DNA of 64,000 bases from Cellulomonas fulva (GCF_018531375.1 NZ_JAHBOH010000002.1:611100-675099), one strand, 5' to 3'. Numbered from the stretch's first letter, positions 48,449-63,596 are shown. The notes: generated by a model not told the origin, from the letters alone. Made by a program: numbers and translations.

Positions 48449-49753
48449 TCAGAGGAAGGCGTGGTACGCGGGCAGGTCCAGCACGCCGTTGCCGGACAGG
48501 CCGATGACGATCGTCTCGTCGGTCGTCGCCGCCCGCGCGTGCGCGATCGCACCGGCGACCGCGTGCGTGGACTCCGGCGCGGGGATGATGCCCTCGGCCC
48601 GGGCGAACTCGATGCCCGCCGCGAACGCGGTCTCCTGCTCGACCGCGACCGCCTCGAGCAGCCCGAGGTTCAGCGCGTGCGACACCATCGGCGCCATGCC
48701 GTGGTAGCGCAGGCCGCCGGCGTGGATGGGCGGCGGCACGAAGTCCTTGCCGAGCGTGTGCATCTTGAGCAGCGGCGTCAGCCCCGCGACGTCGCCGAAG
48801 TCGTACCGGTACTCGCCCTGGGTGAGCGACGGGCACGCCGCGGGCTCGCACGCGACCACGCGCGTGGCGGTGCCGTCCCGCAGGTTGCGCCCGATGAACG
48901 GGAAGCTCAGGCCCGCGAGGTTCGAGCCGCCGCCGGCGCAGCCGAACACGACGTCCGCCTGCTCCCCGATCTCGTCGAGCTGCGCGAGCGCCTCGACCCC
49001 GATGACGCTCTGGTGCAGCAGGACGTGGTTGAGCACCGACCCGAGCGCGTAGTGCGCGTCGGGGTCCTGCGCGGCGACCTCGACCGCCTCGGAGATCGCC
49101 ATGCCCAGCGACCCGGTCGTCGTCGGGTCGGCCTCGAGCATCGCGCGGCCGGCCGCGGTCAGGTCCGACGGCGAGGGGTGGCACACGCCGCCGTAGGTCT
49201 CCATCTGCATCCGCCGGTACGGCTTGGCGTCGTACGACGCCCGGACCTGCCACACCTCGCACTGGAGCCCGAGGAGCGAGCACGCGAAGGTCAGCGACGC
49301 GCCCCACTGCCCGGCGCCGGTCTCGGTGGTCAGCTTCGTCGTGCCCTCGATCGCGTTGTAGTACGCCTGCGCGACCGCGGTGTTGGGCTTGTGCGACCCG
49401 GCCGGCGAGACGCCCTCGTACTTGTAGTAGATCTTCGCGGGCGTCCCGAGCGCGCGCTCGAGGCGCAGCGCGCGGACCAGCGGCGACGGCCGCCACAGGG
49501 CGTAGATCTCCCGCACGGTCTGCGGGATCTCGACGTACCGCTCGGTGCTGACCTCCTGCGCGATGAGCGCCATGGGGAACAGCGGCGCGAGGTCCTGCGG
49601 ACCGAGCGGCTCGCGCGTGCCCGGGTGCAGGGCCGGCGGCGCGGGCTCGGGCAGGTCGGCGGCCAGGTTGTACCAGTGCGTCGGCACCGCCGACGGCACG
49701 ACGGTGCCGACCGGGTCGGTGCGGAGCTGGCGGACGTCGGGGGATGTCGTCAT
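48449..49753 (-). CDS. TrpB2-type tryptophan synthase beta-like PLP enzyme
   Basis: 434 residues. The TrpB2 form has a long N-terminal extension (about 1-75) before [16 protein letters not shown] and the PLP lysine at 122 in [51 protein letters not shown] and [15 protein letters not shown] complete the fold. TrpB2 enzymes may act without TrpA, using free indole or another acceptor; no trp gene is adjacent, so its role is open. ATG at 49753 with GGGAGG 8 bases upstream; TACGCT about 85 bases further up may be a -10. Confidence 0.88.
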   Translation of the reverse strand: MTTSPDVRQLRTDPVGTVVPSAVPTHWYNLAADLPEPAPPALHPGTREPLGPQDLAPLFPMALIAQEVSTERYVEIPQTVREIYALWRPSPLVRALRLERALGTPAKIYYKYEGVSPAGSHKPNTAVAQAYYNAIEGTTKLTTETGAGQWGASLTFACSLLGLQCEVWQVRASYDAKPYRRMQMETYGGVCHPSPSDLTAAGRAMLEADPTTTGSLGMAISEAVEVAAQDPDAHYALGSVLNHVLLHQSVIGVEALAQLDEIGEQADVVFGCAGGGSNLAGLSFPFIGRNLRDGTATRVVACEPAACPSLTQGEYRYDFGDVAGLTPLLKMHTLGKDFVPPPIHAGGLRYHGMAPMVSHALNLGLLEAVAVEQETAFAAGIEFARAEGIIPAPESTHAVAGAIAHARAATTDETIVIGLSGNGVLDLPAYHAFL

Positions 49754-49920
49754 GGGTGTGCCTCCCGGGGCGCGTCGCGGTGCGGTGCGGCCACGCCGAC
49801 GGGTGTCAGTGCCACGACGCCGTGGATCCGCTGGGGGCAGCGTAGGGGACGAGGTCGCGGGTGCCGCGCACCGTGGGACGACGAGGGTCGCCGGCGCCCG
49901 GGAGGCTCAGCGCTGTGCGG

Positions 49921-50694
49921 TCAGACCGCGCAGCTGTCGTCCGCGCACGCCTGCGCGGAGGGGTCGCCCGCCAGCGTCTGCAGCGGGTTGGCCTCCCGCC
50001 AGCCCGTCTCGAGCAGCTGGGTGAAGACCTCGGCGGGCTGGGCGCCCGAGACGGCGTAGCGCCGGTCCACGACGAAGAACGGCACCCCGGTCACGCCGAG
50101 CGCGCGTGCCTCGGCGACGTCCTGGTCGACCGCACCCGCCTGCTCGTCGCCCGCGAGGAAGGCCGCGACCGCCTCGTCGTCGAGCCCGGCCTCGCCGAGG
50201 CCGGCCTCGCGGGCGACCGCGACGAGACCGTCGGCGACCCCGAGGTCGGCGCCACGCTCGAAGTGCGCGGAGAACAGCGCCTCGAGCAGGCGCTCGGCGA
50301 GCTCGGCGCCGCCCGTCTCGCGTGCCAGGTGCACCAGACGGTGGGCGTCGTAGGAGTTGAACGCGAGGACGGTGTCGAAGTCGTAGGCCAGACCCTCGCC
50401 CGCGGCGACCGCGGTGACCTGCGCGAACATCTGCTGCACCGCGTCGAGCGGGATGCCCTTCATCTCCGCGAGGGCCTGGGCCTCCGGGCGGCCGGGGCCG
50501 CGCGGCGTGTCGGGGGACAGCTGGTAGGACCGCCAGACGACGTCGACGTGCTCCCGCTGGGGGAACGACGCGAGGGCGGTGGCGAACCGGCGCTTGCCGA
50601 TGAAGCACCAGGGGCACGCGATGTCGGACCAGACCTCGACGGTCAGCGCGCGGGCGGGCGCGGTCGTCGTCACGGGGGCGGGGGCAGTGCTCAT
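49921..50694 (-). CDS. DsbA-family oxidoreductase, FrnE type
   Basis: 257 residues with a thioredoxin fold and helical insertion. The active-site CPWC (27-30) lies in VEVWSDIACPWCFIGKRRF, and the cis-Pro loop in LGVTGVPFFVVDRRYAVSGAQP. The C-terminus has an extra Cys pair (ACADDSC). There is no signal peptide, so it acts in the cytoplasm, like FrnE. Its ATG overlaps the quinone oxidoreductase stop by 4 bases. The 167-base gap to the TrpB2 gene has only small hairpins. Confidence 0.88.
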   Translation of the reverse strand: MSTAPAPVTTTAPARALTVEVWSDIACPWCFIGKRRFATALASFPQREHVDVVWRSYQLSPDTPRGPGRPEAQALAEMKGIPLDAVQQMFAQVTAVAAGEGLAYDFDTVLAFNSYDAHRLVHLARETGGAELAERLLEALFSAHFERGADLGVADGLVAVAREAGLGEAGLDDEAVAAFLAGDEQAGAVDQDVAEARALGVTGVPFFVVDRRYAVSGAQPAEVFTQLLETGWREANPLQTLAGDPSAQACADDSCAV

Positions 50695-51674
50695 GGCAGC
50701 AGGAGGACCTTTCCGGTGGTGGACCGCGACTCCAGGGCGCGGTGGGCGTCGGCCGCGGAGGCCAGGGGGAACGTGGCGCCGACGCGCACGTCGAGCGAGC
50801 CGTCCGTGACGGCGCCGAACAGCTCGGCTGCGCGCCACTCGAGCTCGGACCGCGTCGCGACGTGGTCGCCGAGCGTGGGCCGGGTGAGGAACACGGAGCC
50901 CGCGGCGTTGAGCCGCTGCGGGTCGACCGGCGGGACGGGCCCGGACGCGGCGCCGAACAGCACGAGCGTGCCGCGCCGCGCGAGCGAGGCGAGCGACGCC
51001 TCGAACGTGGACCGGCCGACGCCGTCGTACACGGCCGCGACGCCGCGGCCGTCCGTCAGCGAGCGCACGAGCGCGGGCAGGTCGGCGGTCAGGTCGTCGA
51101 GCTCGTCGTACCGGACGACCTCGTCCGCTCCGGCGGCGCGGGCGAGCCGCTCCTTGTCCGCCGCGCCGACGGTCGCGATCACCCGGGCGCCGCGCGCGAC
51201 GGCGAGCTGCGTGAGCAGCAGGCCGACGCCGCCGGCGGCCGCGTGCACCAGCACCGTCTCGCCGGGCGCCACGCGGTGGGACGCGGTGACGAGGTAGTGC
51301 GCGGTCAGGCCCTGCAGCGGGAGGGCCGCCGCGACGTGGTCGGTCACGCCGTCCGGGACCACCAGCACGTGCCGTTCGCGGACCACGACGAGGTCGGCGT
51401 ACGAGCCGGGCGCCTCGGACCACGCGACACGGTCGCCGGGTGCGACGAGCGTGACGTCGGACCCCACGGCCTCGACCACGCCGGCACCCTCGGACCCCAG
51501 CGCGTGCGGGTAGGGGACCGGGTAGGTGCCCGAGCGGCGGTAGGTGTCGATGAAGTTGACGCCAGCGGCGGCGACGCGGACCAGGACCTCGTCGGCGCCG
51601 GGCCGCGGCTCGGGACGGTCGACGAGGGCGAGGACCTCGGGTCCCCCGGCTGCGGTCGCGACGACGGTGCGCAC
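50691..51674 (-). CDS. NADPH:quinone oxidoreductase (zinc-free MDR family)
   Basis: 327 residues of the medium-chain dehydrogenase/reductase superfamily, QOR group: [53 protein letters not shown], and the nucleotide-binding [15 protein letters not shown]. Zinc ligands of alcohol dehydrogenases are absent. The GTG at 51674 is chosen; an in-frame TTG at 51686 would add four residues. It is divergent from argC and coupled to the FrnE-like gene, suggesting a joint redox role. Confidence 0.87.
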   Translation of the reverse strand: MRTVVATAAGGPEVLALVDRPEPRPGADEVLVRVAAAGVNFIDTYRRSGTYPVPYPHALGSEGAGVVEAVGSDVTLVAPGDRVAWSEAPGSYADLVVVRERHVLVVPDGVTDHVAAALPLQGLTAHYLVTASHRVAPGETVLVHAAAGGVGLLLTQLAVARGARVIATVGAADKERLARAAGADEVVRYDELDDLTADLPALVRSLTDGRGVAAVYDGVGRSTFEASLASLARRGTLVLFGAASGPVPPVDPQRLNAAGSVFLTRPTLGDHVATRSELEWRAAELFGAVTDGSLDVRVGATFPLASAADAHRALESRSTTGKVLLLP

Positions 51675-51732
51675 GACGGGGTGCAACCGTGGGACGCGTC
51701 GGTGTGTTCCAGCCGTGTGTTCGAGTCACCCG

Positions 51733-51773
51733 TATGTGCATCACTTCGCGTCGGAGTGTATGTTCATGCGCAT
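51733..51773 (+). promoter_or_regulatory. argC promoter with possible ArgR operator
   Basis: TATGTT at 51759-51764 lies 7 bases before the argC ATG, the leaderless pattern. The surrounding AT-rich stretch contains TATGTGCAT (51733-51741) and the imperfect palindrome TGTATGTTCATGCGCA, similar to TGCAT-type ARG box half-sites. argR lies in the operon, so feedback control is expected; the exact box is inferred. Confidence 0.45.
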
Positions 51774-52836
51774 GTCGTTCACCGTGGCCGTCGCCGGCGC
51801 CAGCGGGTACGCGGGCGGGGAGACCCTCCGCCTGCTCCTGCAGCACCCCGAGGCCCGCATCGAGACCGTCACGGCCCACTCCACCGCGGGGTCGGTGCTC
51901 GGCGAGCACCAGCCGCACCTGCGCGGGCTCGCGGACCGGGTGCTGGCACCGACGACCGTGGACGAGCTCGCCGGCCACGACGTCGTCGTCCTCGCGCTGC
52001 CGCACGGGGCGAGCGGCGCGGTCGCCGCGGAGCTCGCTGCCCGCGACCCGCGGACCGTGGTGGTCGACCTGGGCGCCGACCACCGGCTCGTCGACGCGGG
52101 GGACTGGCAGACCTACTACGGCAGCGAGCACGCCGGGACGTGGCCCTACGGCCTGCCCGAGCTGCTGCACGCGGGGGAGCCCGCCGCCGTCGCGCAGCGC
52201 CAGGCGCTCGCCGGTGCGACCCGGATCGCCGTGCCCGGCTGCAACGTCACCGCGGTCACGCTCGGCCTGCAGCCCGGCGTCGCCGCGGGCGTCCTCGAGC
52301 CCACCGACCTCGTCGCGGTGCTGGCCAACGGCTACTCGGGCGCGGGCAAGAGCCTCAAGCCGCACCTGCTCGCGTCGGAGGGCCTGGGATCGGCCCAGCC
52401 CTACGCGGTGGGCGGCACGCACCGGCACATCCCCGAGATCGCGCAGAACCTGCGCGCCGCCGGCGCGCCGGAGGTGACGATCTCCTTCACACCGACCCTC
52501 GTCCCGATGGCGCGGGGGATCCTCGCGACGGCGACCGCGCGGCTCGCGCCGGGCACGGACCCGTCGGCGGTGCGCGCGGCCTGGGAGTCCGCGTACGCCG
52601 ACGAGCCGTTCGTGCACCTGCTGCCCCCGGGCCAGTGGCCGACGACGGCGGCGACCCTCGGCGCCAACACGGCGCTGGTGCAGGTGGCCGTCGACGCGCG
52701 TGCGGGCCGCGTCGTGACCGTCACCGCGATCGACAACCTCGTCAAGGGCACCGCCGGTGGCGCCCTGCAGTCCCTCAACCTCGCGCTCGGGCTCCCCGAG
52801 ACGCTCGGCCTCCCCGTGGACGGAGTGGCGCCATGA
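51772..52836 (+). CDS. argC: N-acetyl-gamma-glutamyl-phosphate reductase
   Basis: 354 residues; third step of arginine synthesis. [18 protein letters not shown] is the NADP-binding start, the catalytic Cys157 lies in [10 protein letters not shown], and [11 protein letters not shown] and [19 protein letters not shown] match the family. Three in-frame ATGs lie close together (51760, 51766, 51772); the last is preferred because it fits the -10 spacing and the family start. Overlaps argJ by ATGA. Confidence 0.95.
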   Translation: MSFTVAVAGASGYAGGETLRLLLQHPEARIETVTAHSTAGSVLGEHQPHLRGLADRVLAPTTVDELAGHDVVVLALPHGASGAVAAELAARDPRTVVVDLGADHRLVDAGDWQTYYGSEHAGTWPYGLPELLHAGEPAAVAQRQALAGATRIAVPGCNVTAVTLGLQPGVAAGVLEPTDLVAVLANGYSGAGKSLKPHLLASEGLGSAQPYAVGGTHRHIPEIAQNLRAAGAPEVTISFTPTLVPMARGILATATARLAPGTDPSAVRAAWESAYADEPFVHLLPPGQWPTTAATLGANTALVQVAVDARAGRVVTVTAIDNLVKGTAGGALQSLNLALGLPETLGLPVDGVAP

Positions 52837-54050
52837 CGACGACCATCACGCTCGAGGGCGCCGACCAGCGCTCACCCGGCGTCACCGCCCCCGAGGGCTT
52901 CCGCGCGAGCGGCGTGACGGCGGGGCTCAAGGCGTCCGGCCGGCCGGACCTCGCGCTCGTCGTCAACGACGGCCCGCTGCAGGTCGGCGCCGCCGTCTTC
53001 ACCACCAACCGCGTCGTCGGGCACCCGGTCACCTGGTCGCGGCAGGCCGTCGCGGACGGCGTCGTGAGCGCGGTCGTCCTGAACTCGGGCGGCGCGAACG
53101 TGTGCACCGGTCCCGAGGGCTTCCTGGACGTCCACCGCACCGCCGAGACCGTCGGGGCGGCGCTCGGCGTCTCCCCGGGGGACGTCGTCGTGTGCTCGAC
53201 GGGCCTGATCGGCGAGCGCCTCCCGATCGAGACGCTGCTCGCCGGCGTCGAGCCTGCGCGCGACGCGCTGTCCACCACGGGCGGGCCGGCCGCGGCGACG
53301 GCGATCATGACGACCGACACCGTCGCGAAGACCGCCGACATGACGGTCCCGGGCGACGACGGCGTGTGGCACGTGGGCGGCATGGCCAAGGGCGCGGGCA
53401 TGCTCGCTCCCGGGCTGGCGACGATGCTCTGCGTCATCACGACGGACGCGGTGGTCGACGCCGCGACCGCGGACGCCGCGCTGCGCACCGCGACGCGGCA
53501 GACCTTCGACCGCGTCGACTCCGACGGGTGCATGTCCACCTCCGACACGGTCGTGCTCCTGGCCTCGGGTGCCTCGGGCGTCGCGCCGGACCCGGCCGCG
53601 TTCGCCGCGGCGGTCACGGCCGTCGCCGCCCAGCTCGCGCGCCAGCTCGTCGCCGACGCGGAGGGCGCGACGCACGACATCGCGATCACGGTCGCGGGCG
53701 CGCAGACGCAGGACGCCGCCCTCGCGGTGGCCCGCGCGGTCTCGCGGTCGAACCTCTTCAAGGCCGCGATCTACGGCAACGACCCCAACTGGGGCCGCAT
53801 CCTCGCCTCGGTCGGCACCGTGCCGGAGGAGGTCGCGGCGTTCGACCCGGCCGAGCTCGACGTCTCGATCAACGGCGTGATGATCTGCCGTGCCGGCGGC
53901 GCGCACGCGCCCCGGACCGACGTCCGCCTCGCGGGCCAGCGGGAGGTGCACGTCCTGGTGGACCTCCACGCGGGCGACGAGGTCGTGACGCTCTGGACCA
54001 ACGACCTGACCCACGCGTACGTCACGGAGAACAGCGAGTACTCGACGTGA
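52833..54050 (+). CDS. argJ: Glutamate N-acetyltransferase / amino-acid acetyltransferase
   Basis: 405 residues. ArgJ recycles the acetyl group from acetylornithine to glutamate. It is made as a precursor that cleaves itself before Thr197 in [30 protein letters not shown] and [13 protein letters not shown] are diagnostic. Whether it is mono- or bifunctional cannot be read from sequence. Overlaps argC and argB by 4 bases. Confidence 0.95.
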   Translation: MTTTITLEGADQRSPGVTAPEGFRASGVTAGLKASGRPDLALVVNDGPLQVGAAVFTTNRVVGHPVTWSRQAVADGVVSAVVLNSGGANVCTGPEGFLDVHRTAETVGAALGVSPGDVVVCSTGLIGERLPIETLLAGVEPARDALSTTGGPAAATAIMTTDTVAKTADMTVPGDDGVWHVGGMAKGAGMLAPGLATMLCVITTDAVVDAATADAALRTATRQTFDRVDSDGCMSTSDTVVLLASGASGVAPDPAAFAAAVTAVAAQLARQLVADAEGATHDIAITVAGAQTQDAALAVARAVSRSNLFKAAIYGNDPNWGRILASVGTVPEEVAAFDPAELDVSINGVMICRAGGAHAPRTDVRLAGQREVHVLVDLHAGDEVVTLWTNDLTHAYVTENSEYST

Positions 54051-55030
54051 ACCAGCCCACGCCCGACGACTTCCACTTCGACACCCGCACGGACCTGCGC
54101 CCGGACCAGAAGGCCGAGGTGCTGATCCAGGCGCTGCCGTGGCTGCAGAAGTTCACCGGCGCGCTCGTCGTCGTCAAGTACGGCGGCAACGCGATGGTCG
54201 ACGACGAGCTCAAGCGGGCGTTCGCGCAGGACATGGTCTTCCTGCACCAGGTGGGGCTGCGCCCCGTCGTCGTGCACGGCGGCGGCCCGCAGATCAACGC
54301 GATGCTCGACCGCCTCGGCATCGAGTCGGAGTTCCGCGGCGGGCTGCGCGTCACGACGCCCGAGGCCATGGACGTCGTCCGGATGGTGCTGACCGGCCAG
54401 GTCTCGCGCGAGCTCGTCGGCCTGCTGAACGCGCACGGCCCGCACGCGGTCGGCCTGTCCGGCGAGGACGGCGGCCTGCTCCAGGCCCGCCGCCGCACCG
54501 CGGTCGTCGACGGCGAGCCGGTGGACGTCGGCCTCGTCGGGGACGTCGTGAAGGTCAACCCGGGCGCGGTGCAGGACCTGCTCGACGCGGGGCGCATCCC
54601 CGTGGTCAGCACGGTCGCGCCGGACATCGACGACCCGACGCAGGTGCTCAACGTCAACGCGGACACCGCCGCGGCCGCGCTCGCCGTGGCGCTCGGCGCG
54701 CGCAAGCTGATCGTGCTCACCGACGTCGAGGGGCTCTACCTGAGCTGGCCGGACCGCTCGTCGCTGGTGCGCCGCCTGCGCGCGTCCCAGCTCGCGGACG
54801 TCCTGCCGACGCTCGACGCCGGGATGCGGCCCAAGATGGAGGCCTGCTGGCGCGCGGTCGAGGGCGGCGTCGGGCGGGCGCACGTCATCGACGGTCGCGC
54901 GCCGCACTCGATCCTGGTCGAGGTCTTCACCTCGGACGGCATCGGCACCATGGTCCTGCCCGACGAAGAGCCCGCGGACGCGCCGTTCACCGCGCCGGTC
55001 CCGGTCGTCCACCCGGAGGTGTCCGCATGA
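54047..55030 (+). CDS. argB: Acetylglutamate kinase
   Basis: 327 residues. [58 protein letters not shown] and [18 protein letters not shown] define the amino-acid kinase fold and substrate sites. An N-terminal helix of about 30 residues before the kinase core is typical of arginine-inhibited forms, so allosteric feedback is plausible. GTG start overlapping argJ. Confidence 0.95.
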   Translation: MNQPTPDDFHFDTRTDLRPDQKAEVLIQALPWLQKFTGALVVVKYGGNAMVDDELKRAFAQDMVFLHQVGLRPVVVHGGGPQINAMLDRLGIESEFRGGLRVTTPEAMDVVRMVLTGQVSRELVGLLNAHGPHAVGLSGEDGGLLQARRRTAVVDGEPVDVGLVGDVVKVNPGAVQDLLDAGRIPVVSTVAPDIDDPTQVLNVNADTAAAALAVALGARKLIVLTDVEGLYLSWPDRSSLVRRLRASQLADVLPTLDAGMRPKMEACWRAVEGGVGRAHVIDGRAPHSILVEVFTSDGIGTMVLPDEEPADAPFTAPVPVVHPEVSA

Positions 55031-56342
55031 GCGAGACGACGAGCCCGCCGTCCAGCCCGACGAGCGAGCCCGGGCCGACCACGCGCCGCGCGCTGCGCGC
55101 GGCGGCCTCGACCGTCGACGGCCTGCCCACCGCCGCGGCGGACGGCTCGGTCGCGCAGTGGACCGACCGGTACACGCACGCGGTCATGGACACGTTCGGC
55201 CCGCCCCAGCGCGTGCTGGTCCGGGGCGAAGGCCCCTACGTGTGGGACGCCGACGGCAACCGCTACCTGGACCTGCTCGGTGGCATCGCGGTCAACAGCC
55301 TGGGGCACGGGCACCCGACGCTGACGGCCGCGATCAGCGCGCAGCTCGGGACGCTCGGGCACGTGTCGAACTTCTTCGGCTCGCCGACGCAGATCGCCTT
55401 CGCCGAGCGCCTGCTGCAGCTGGCGCAGGCGCCCGACGGCTCGCGCGTGTTCCTCACCAACTCCGGGACCGAGGCGAACGAGGCGGCGTTCAAGCTCGCG
55501 CGTCGCACGGGCCGCCCGCGGATCCTGGCGCTCGAGGGCGCGTTCCACGGCCGGACCATGGGCGCGCTCGCCCTCACCCACAAGGCCGCCTACCGCGAGC
55601 CGTTCGAGCCGCTGCCCGGCGGGGTGGAGTGGGTCCCCTTCGGCGACGTCGCGGCGCTCGAGGCAGCGCTCGCGCCCGGTGACGTCGCGGCGCTCTTCGT
55701 CGAGCCGCTGCAGGGCGAGGCGGGCGTGCTCCCGCTGCCGCCCGGCTACCTGGCCGAGGCGCGGCGGCTGACCGCGCGCCACGGGACGCTCCTGGTGCTG
55801 GACGAGGTGCAGACCGGCATGGGCCGCACCGGCTCCTGGTTCGCGCACCAGCTGCCGCACATCGGCGGCGGCGTCGTCCCGGACGCGGTCACGGTCGCCA
55901 AGGGCCTCGGCGGTGGCTTCCCGGTCGGTGCGCTCCTGGCGTTCGGCGACTCGACGGCGTCGCTGCTGGGACGGGGGCAGCACGGCTCGACGTTCGGCGG
56001 CAACCCGGTCGCGTCGGCTGCCGGGCTCGCGACCATCGGCGTGATCGAGCGCGACGGTCTGCTGGAGCACGTCACCGGCCTGGGTGCGCGGCTGCGCCGG
56101 CGGATCCTGGACCTGGACACCCCGCTGGTCGAGGCGGTCCGGGGCGAGGGGCTGCTGATCGGCATCGGGCTGTCCGCACCCGTCGCGCCGGCGGTCGCGT
56201 CGCGCGCGCTCGCGGCCGGGTTCATCGTCAACCCCGTCAACCCGACGAGCATCCGCCTCGCGCCGCCGTTCGTCCTGACCGACGAGCAGGCGGGGACGTT
56301 CGTCGACTTCCTGGCCGAGCTCGACCCCGCCGAGGTGGCGGC

Positions 56343-56346
<4 letters not shown>
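55027..56346 (+). CDS. argD: Acetylornithine aminotransferase
   Basis: 439 residues, class III PLP aminotransferase. [61 protein letters not shown] and the PLP lysine at about 292 in [13 protein letters not shown]. The N-terminus carries about 40 extra Ser/Pro/Thr-rich residues. It overlaps argB by ATGA, and its stop overlaps the 22-codon mini-ORF. Confidence 0.95.
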
Positions 56347-60596
<4,250 letters not shown>

Positions 60597-60606
60597 CCGC
60601 CCGTCG

Positions 60607-61203
60607 GTGGCACCGACCCGGACGCCCGACGAGGGCGCGCTCGCGACGATCGTCGAGCGCGCCCTCGCGGCGTCCCCCCGCCTCGGCCCCGTGCGGCTGG
60701 TCTGCGTGGACGGCCCCGCGGGATCGGGCAAGACGACGACCGCCGCGGGCGTGGCCGAGCGCGCGGCCCGTGGCGGCACGCGCTCCCTCGTCGTGCACCT
60801 GGACGACCTCTACGAGGGCTGGGACGGGCTGGACGGCTCGCTGTGGCCGCGGCTGTCCGCCCAGGTGCTCGAGCCGCTGCGACGGGGCCGGCCCGGCCGC
60901 TTCCAGCGGTACGACTGGGAGCGGGGGAGGTTCGCCGACTGGGTGGACGTCCCGGTCCCCGACCTGCTGGTCCTCGAGGGCTGCGGCTCGGCCCAGCGCG
61001 CCGCCGACCCGCTCGCGGTGCTCCGCATGTGGGTGGAGGCGCCGCCCGACGTCCGGCTCGAGCGCGGGCTCGCGCGCGACGGGCAGGCCGCCCGTGCGCA
61101 CTGGGTGCGCTGGATGTCCGACGAGGCCGCGCACTTCGCGCGCGAGGGAACCCGCGGACGCGCCGATGTCCGGGTGGACGGGTTTGGCAGGATGACCCCG
61201 TGA
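60607..61203 (+). CDS. P-loop nucleoside kinase-like protein
   Basis: 198 residues. The Walker A motif GPAGSGKTTTAAGVAE lies at about 38-53, followed by VVHLDDLYEGWDGLDG, a uridine kinase-like acceptor region, and FQRYDWERGRFADWV, typical of uridine/cytidine kinase-like ATPases. VLEGCGSAQRAA and a lid-like Arg-rich helix follow. The substrate is unknown. GTG at 60607 is 10 bases after argH, and the stop overlaps mpg by GTGA, so it is probably transcribed with the arg operon. Confidence 0.78.
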   Translation: MAPTRTPDEGALATIVERALAASPRLGPVRLVCVDGPAGSGKTTTAAGVAERAARGGTRSLVVHLDDLYEGWDGLDGSLWPRLSAQVLEPLRRGRPGRFQRYDWERGRFADWVDVPVPDLLVLEGCGSAQRAADPLAVLRMWVEAPPDVRLERGLARDGQAARAHWVRWMSDEAAHFAREGTRGRADVRVDGFGRMTP

Positions 61204-62048
61204 CCGACGCACCCGACCCGACTGCCCCGGCGCCCGTGCGCGCGGGGGGCTCGGTGGTGGAGCGCGACGAGCCCGGCGCCGGTCCGGTGTCCGGCCCGCC
61301 CCGCGAGGTGCCCCGGACACCGGACGCCGCCGACCCGCGGCGCTTCGTGTCGGTGCCGGCGCGCGTCTGGTACGCCCGCGACGTGCACGCCGTCGCGCGT
61401 GACCTGCTCGGCGCCTACGTCACCTCCCGGTCCGCCGACGGTGACGTGACCGTCCGCGTCACCGAGGTCGAGGCGTACGGCGGCGCCGACGACCCCGGCT
61501 CGCACGCCTTCCGCGGTCGGACGGCGCGCAACGCCGTCATGTTCGCCGAGCCCGGCCGGCTGTACGTCTACCGCCACCTCGGGCTGCACCACTGCGTCAA
61601 CGTGGTGACCGAGCCGACGGGGTCGCCGTCGGCCGTCCTGCTGCGCGCCGGCGAGGTGGTCGAGGGCAGCGACCTCGCCTGGCACCGCCGGGAGAGCGTG
61701 GGCGTCGTGGACTCGCACCGCCAGCTCGCGCGCGGTCCCGCGCGGCTCGCCGTGTGCCTCGGCCTGGATCTCGGCGCCAACGGCGCCGACGTCACGGAGG
61801 CCGGGGGCGCGGTCGTCGTGCACCGTCACGAGGGCGCGACGATCTCCACCCACGCGAGCGGGCCCCGGGTGGGCGTGTCCGGTGCGGGCGGCGACGCGGG
61901 GCGTCATCCGTGGCGCTACTGGCTGACCGACGAGCGCACCGTGTCGGCGTACCGGCCGGCGTACCGCTCGTCGCGAGGGGCCGGGCACCCGTCCGGAGCC
62001 TCCGCGGGTGCGGGCTATCGCCAGCCGGCGTCGGAAGACGCCCCGTGA
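61200..62048 (+). CDS. mpg: 3-methyladenine DNA glycosylase (AAG/Mpg family)
   Basis: 282 residues. The AAG domain begins at about residue 45 (PARVWYARDVHAVARDLLGAY), with the catalytic VRVTEVEAYGGADDPGSHAF, FAEPGRLYVYRHLGLHHCVNVV, AVLLRAGEVVEG, and GPARLAVCLGLDLGANG. Family members are about 190-210 residues; here a 42-residue N-terminal and a Ser/Gly-rich C-terminal extension are added. It removes alkylated bases from DNA. Coupled to the kinase-like gene. Confidence 0.9.
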   Translation: MTDAPDPTAPAPVRAGGSVVERDEPGAGPVSGPPREVPRTPDAADPRRFVSVPARVWYARDVHAVARDLLGAYVTSRSADGDVTVRVTEVEAYGGADDPGSHAFRGRTARNAVMFAEPGRLYVYRHLGLHHCVNVVTEPTGSPSAVLLRAGEVVEGSDLAWHRRESVGVVDSHRQLARGPARLAVCLGLDLGANGADVTEAGGAVVVHRHEGATISTHASGPRVGVSGAGGDAGRHPWRYWLTDERTVSAYRPAYRSSRGAGHPSGASAGAGYRQPASEDAP

Positions 62049-62187
62049 CGGGGCGACGACGTCGGCCACCGACCGCCCGCGCGTGCCGTCCGACCACCGG
62101 ACCGGTCCGCACCCACGTGAACGAGCCTGAACGAGCCTGAGCTCGCCGACCCCCGTCGCCCAGCGACGACCACGACCGGAGAACGAC

Positions 62188-63450
62188 GTGACCCACATCC
62201 TCGACGAGCTCGCCTGGCGCGGGCTCATCGCGACCTCCACCGACGCCGACGCCCTGCGCGCGGCGCTGTCCGCGGGGCCGGTGACCCTCTACTGCGGGTT
62301 CGACCCCACCGCGCCGAGCCTCCACATCGGCAACCTGGTCCAGATCCTCACGGTGCGCCGGCTGCAGGACGCCGGGCACCGCCCGATCGCCCTCGTCGGC
62401 GGGGCCACCGGTCTGATCGGCGACCCCAAGATGACGGGCGAGCGCACCCTCAACTCCCGCGACGTCGTCGCCGGCTGGGTCGAGCGGATCCGCGCCCAGA
62501 TCGCGCCGCTGCTGCGGTTCGACGGCGACAACCCCGCCACCCTGGTCAACAACCTCGACTGGACGGCGCCGCTGTCGGCGATCGACTTCCTGCGCGACGT
62601 GGGCAAGCACTACCGGCTCGGGACCATGCTCGCCAAGGACACCGTCGCCCGGCGGCTGCACAGCGAGCAGGGCATCTCGTTCACCGAGTTCAGCTACCAG
62701 ATCCTGCAGGGCATGGACTTCCTCGAGCTGCACCGCCGGCACGGCGTGACCCTGCAGACGGGCGGCTCCGACCAGTGGGGCAACCTGCTGTCCGGGGTGG
62801 AGCTGGTGCGGAAGGTCGAGAGCACGGCGGTGCACGCGCTCACCACGCCGCTGATCACCAAGGCGGACGGCACCAAGTTCGGCAAGACCGAGTCCGGCAC
62901 GGTCTGGCTGGACCCGGAGATGACGACGCCCTACGCCTTCTTCCAGTTCTGGCTGAACGCGGACGACGCCGACGTGGTCGGCTACCTCAAGGTCTTCACC
63001 TTCCGCACGCGCGAGCAGATCGACGAGCTCGCCGAGGCGGTCGCGGCGCGGCCGGCGGCCCGCGAGGCGCAGCGGGCCCTGGCCTACGACGTGACGGCGC
63101 TGGTGCACGGCACGGCGGCCGCCGACGCGGTGGTCGCTGCGTCGCAGGCGCTGTTCGGCCGCGGCTCGCTCGCGGACCTCGACGCCGCGACCCTGGGAGC
63201 GGCGGTCGCCGAGCTGCCGACCGCACCCGGACGGGCCGGCGACCTCGTCGTCGACCTGCTCGCCGCGACGGGCGTGGTGAAGAGCAAGTCCGAGGCGCGG
63301 CGCGCGGTGGCCGAGGGAGGGGCGTCGGTCAACAACGTCCGCGTGCCCGACGAGGCCGCGGTGCTCGCGCCGGACGACCTCCTGCACGGTCGCTGGGCTG
63401 TGCTCCGGCGCGGCAAGCGCACCCTCGCGGTAATCGACGCGGGGGCCTGA
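62188..63450 (+). CDS. tyrS: Tyrosyl-tRNA synthetase
   Basis: 420-residue class I synthetase. The HIGH-type motif PSLHIGNL is at about 43-50, DQWGNLLSG binds tyrosine, and the KMSKS-equivalent is KFGKTESGTVW at about 230. A C-terminal S4 domain follows (VKSKSEARRAVAEGGASVNNVRV). GTG at 62188 has GGAG about 8 bases upstream. The 139-base gap before it has a short direct repeat (GAACGAGCCT twice) but no T-box and no clear promoter. Confidence 0.96.
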   Translation: MTHILDELAWRGLIATSTDADALRAALSAGPVTLYCGFDPTAPSLHIGNLVQILTVRRLQDAGHRPIALVGGATGLIGDPKMTGERTLNSRDVVAGWVERIRAQIAPLLRFDGDNPATLVNNLDWTAPLSAIDFLRDVGKHYRLGTMLAKDTVARRLHSEQGISFTEFSYQILQGMDFLELHRRHGVTLQTGGSDQWGNLLSGVELVRKVESTAVHALTTPLITKADGTKFGKTESGTVWLDPEMTTPYAFFQFWLNADDADVVGYLKVFTFRTREQIDELAEAVAARPAAREAQRALAYDVTALVHGTAAADAVVAASQALFGRGSLADLDAATLGAAVAELPTAPGRAGDLVVDLLAATGVVKSKSEARRAVAEGGASVNNVRVPDEAAVLAPDDLLHGRWAVLRRGKRTLAVIDAGA

Positions 63451-63471
63451 CGCCCGCGTGCGGGACCGCCG

Positions 63472-63506
63472 CCGCCCTCCGCAGGCGCCCGGCCACCGGA
63501 GGGCGG
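63472..63506 (+). terminator. Terminator of tyrS
   Basis: CCGCCCTCCG (63472-63481) pairs with CGGAGGGCGG (63497-63506) over a 15-base loop, followed by TGCGTTTCC. It isolates tyrS from the rRNA promoters. Confidence 0.75.
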
Positions 63507-63566
63507 TGCGTTTCCGCAGGTCAACGGTCTGCCAGCGCGTGGTGACGGGGGTCACGCGACCGCGAT

Positions 63567-63596
63567 TTGCCGAGCGCCGCAACGTCCGCGTAATGT
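63567..63596 (+). promoter_or_regulatory. rRNA operon promoter P1
   Basis: TTGCCG (63567-63572), 18 bases, TAATGT (63591-63596). Best promoter match in the 3' part of the window; start point near 63603. Confidence 0.65.

Noticed and set aside
39924..49496. Very long minus-strand open frame (over 3,000 codons) opposite pheT and the nuclease gene
   Set aside because: Its translation is Arg/Val/His-rich with no domain, it runs antisense to two clear genes, and the lack of stops is expected at this GC content.
62049..62187. T-box riboswitch before tyrS
   Set aside because: The gap is only 139 bases and lacks a T-box sequence and a terminator/antiterminator pair.
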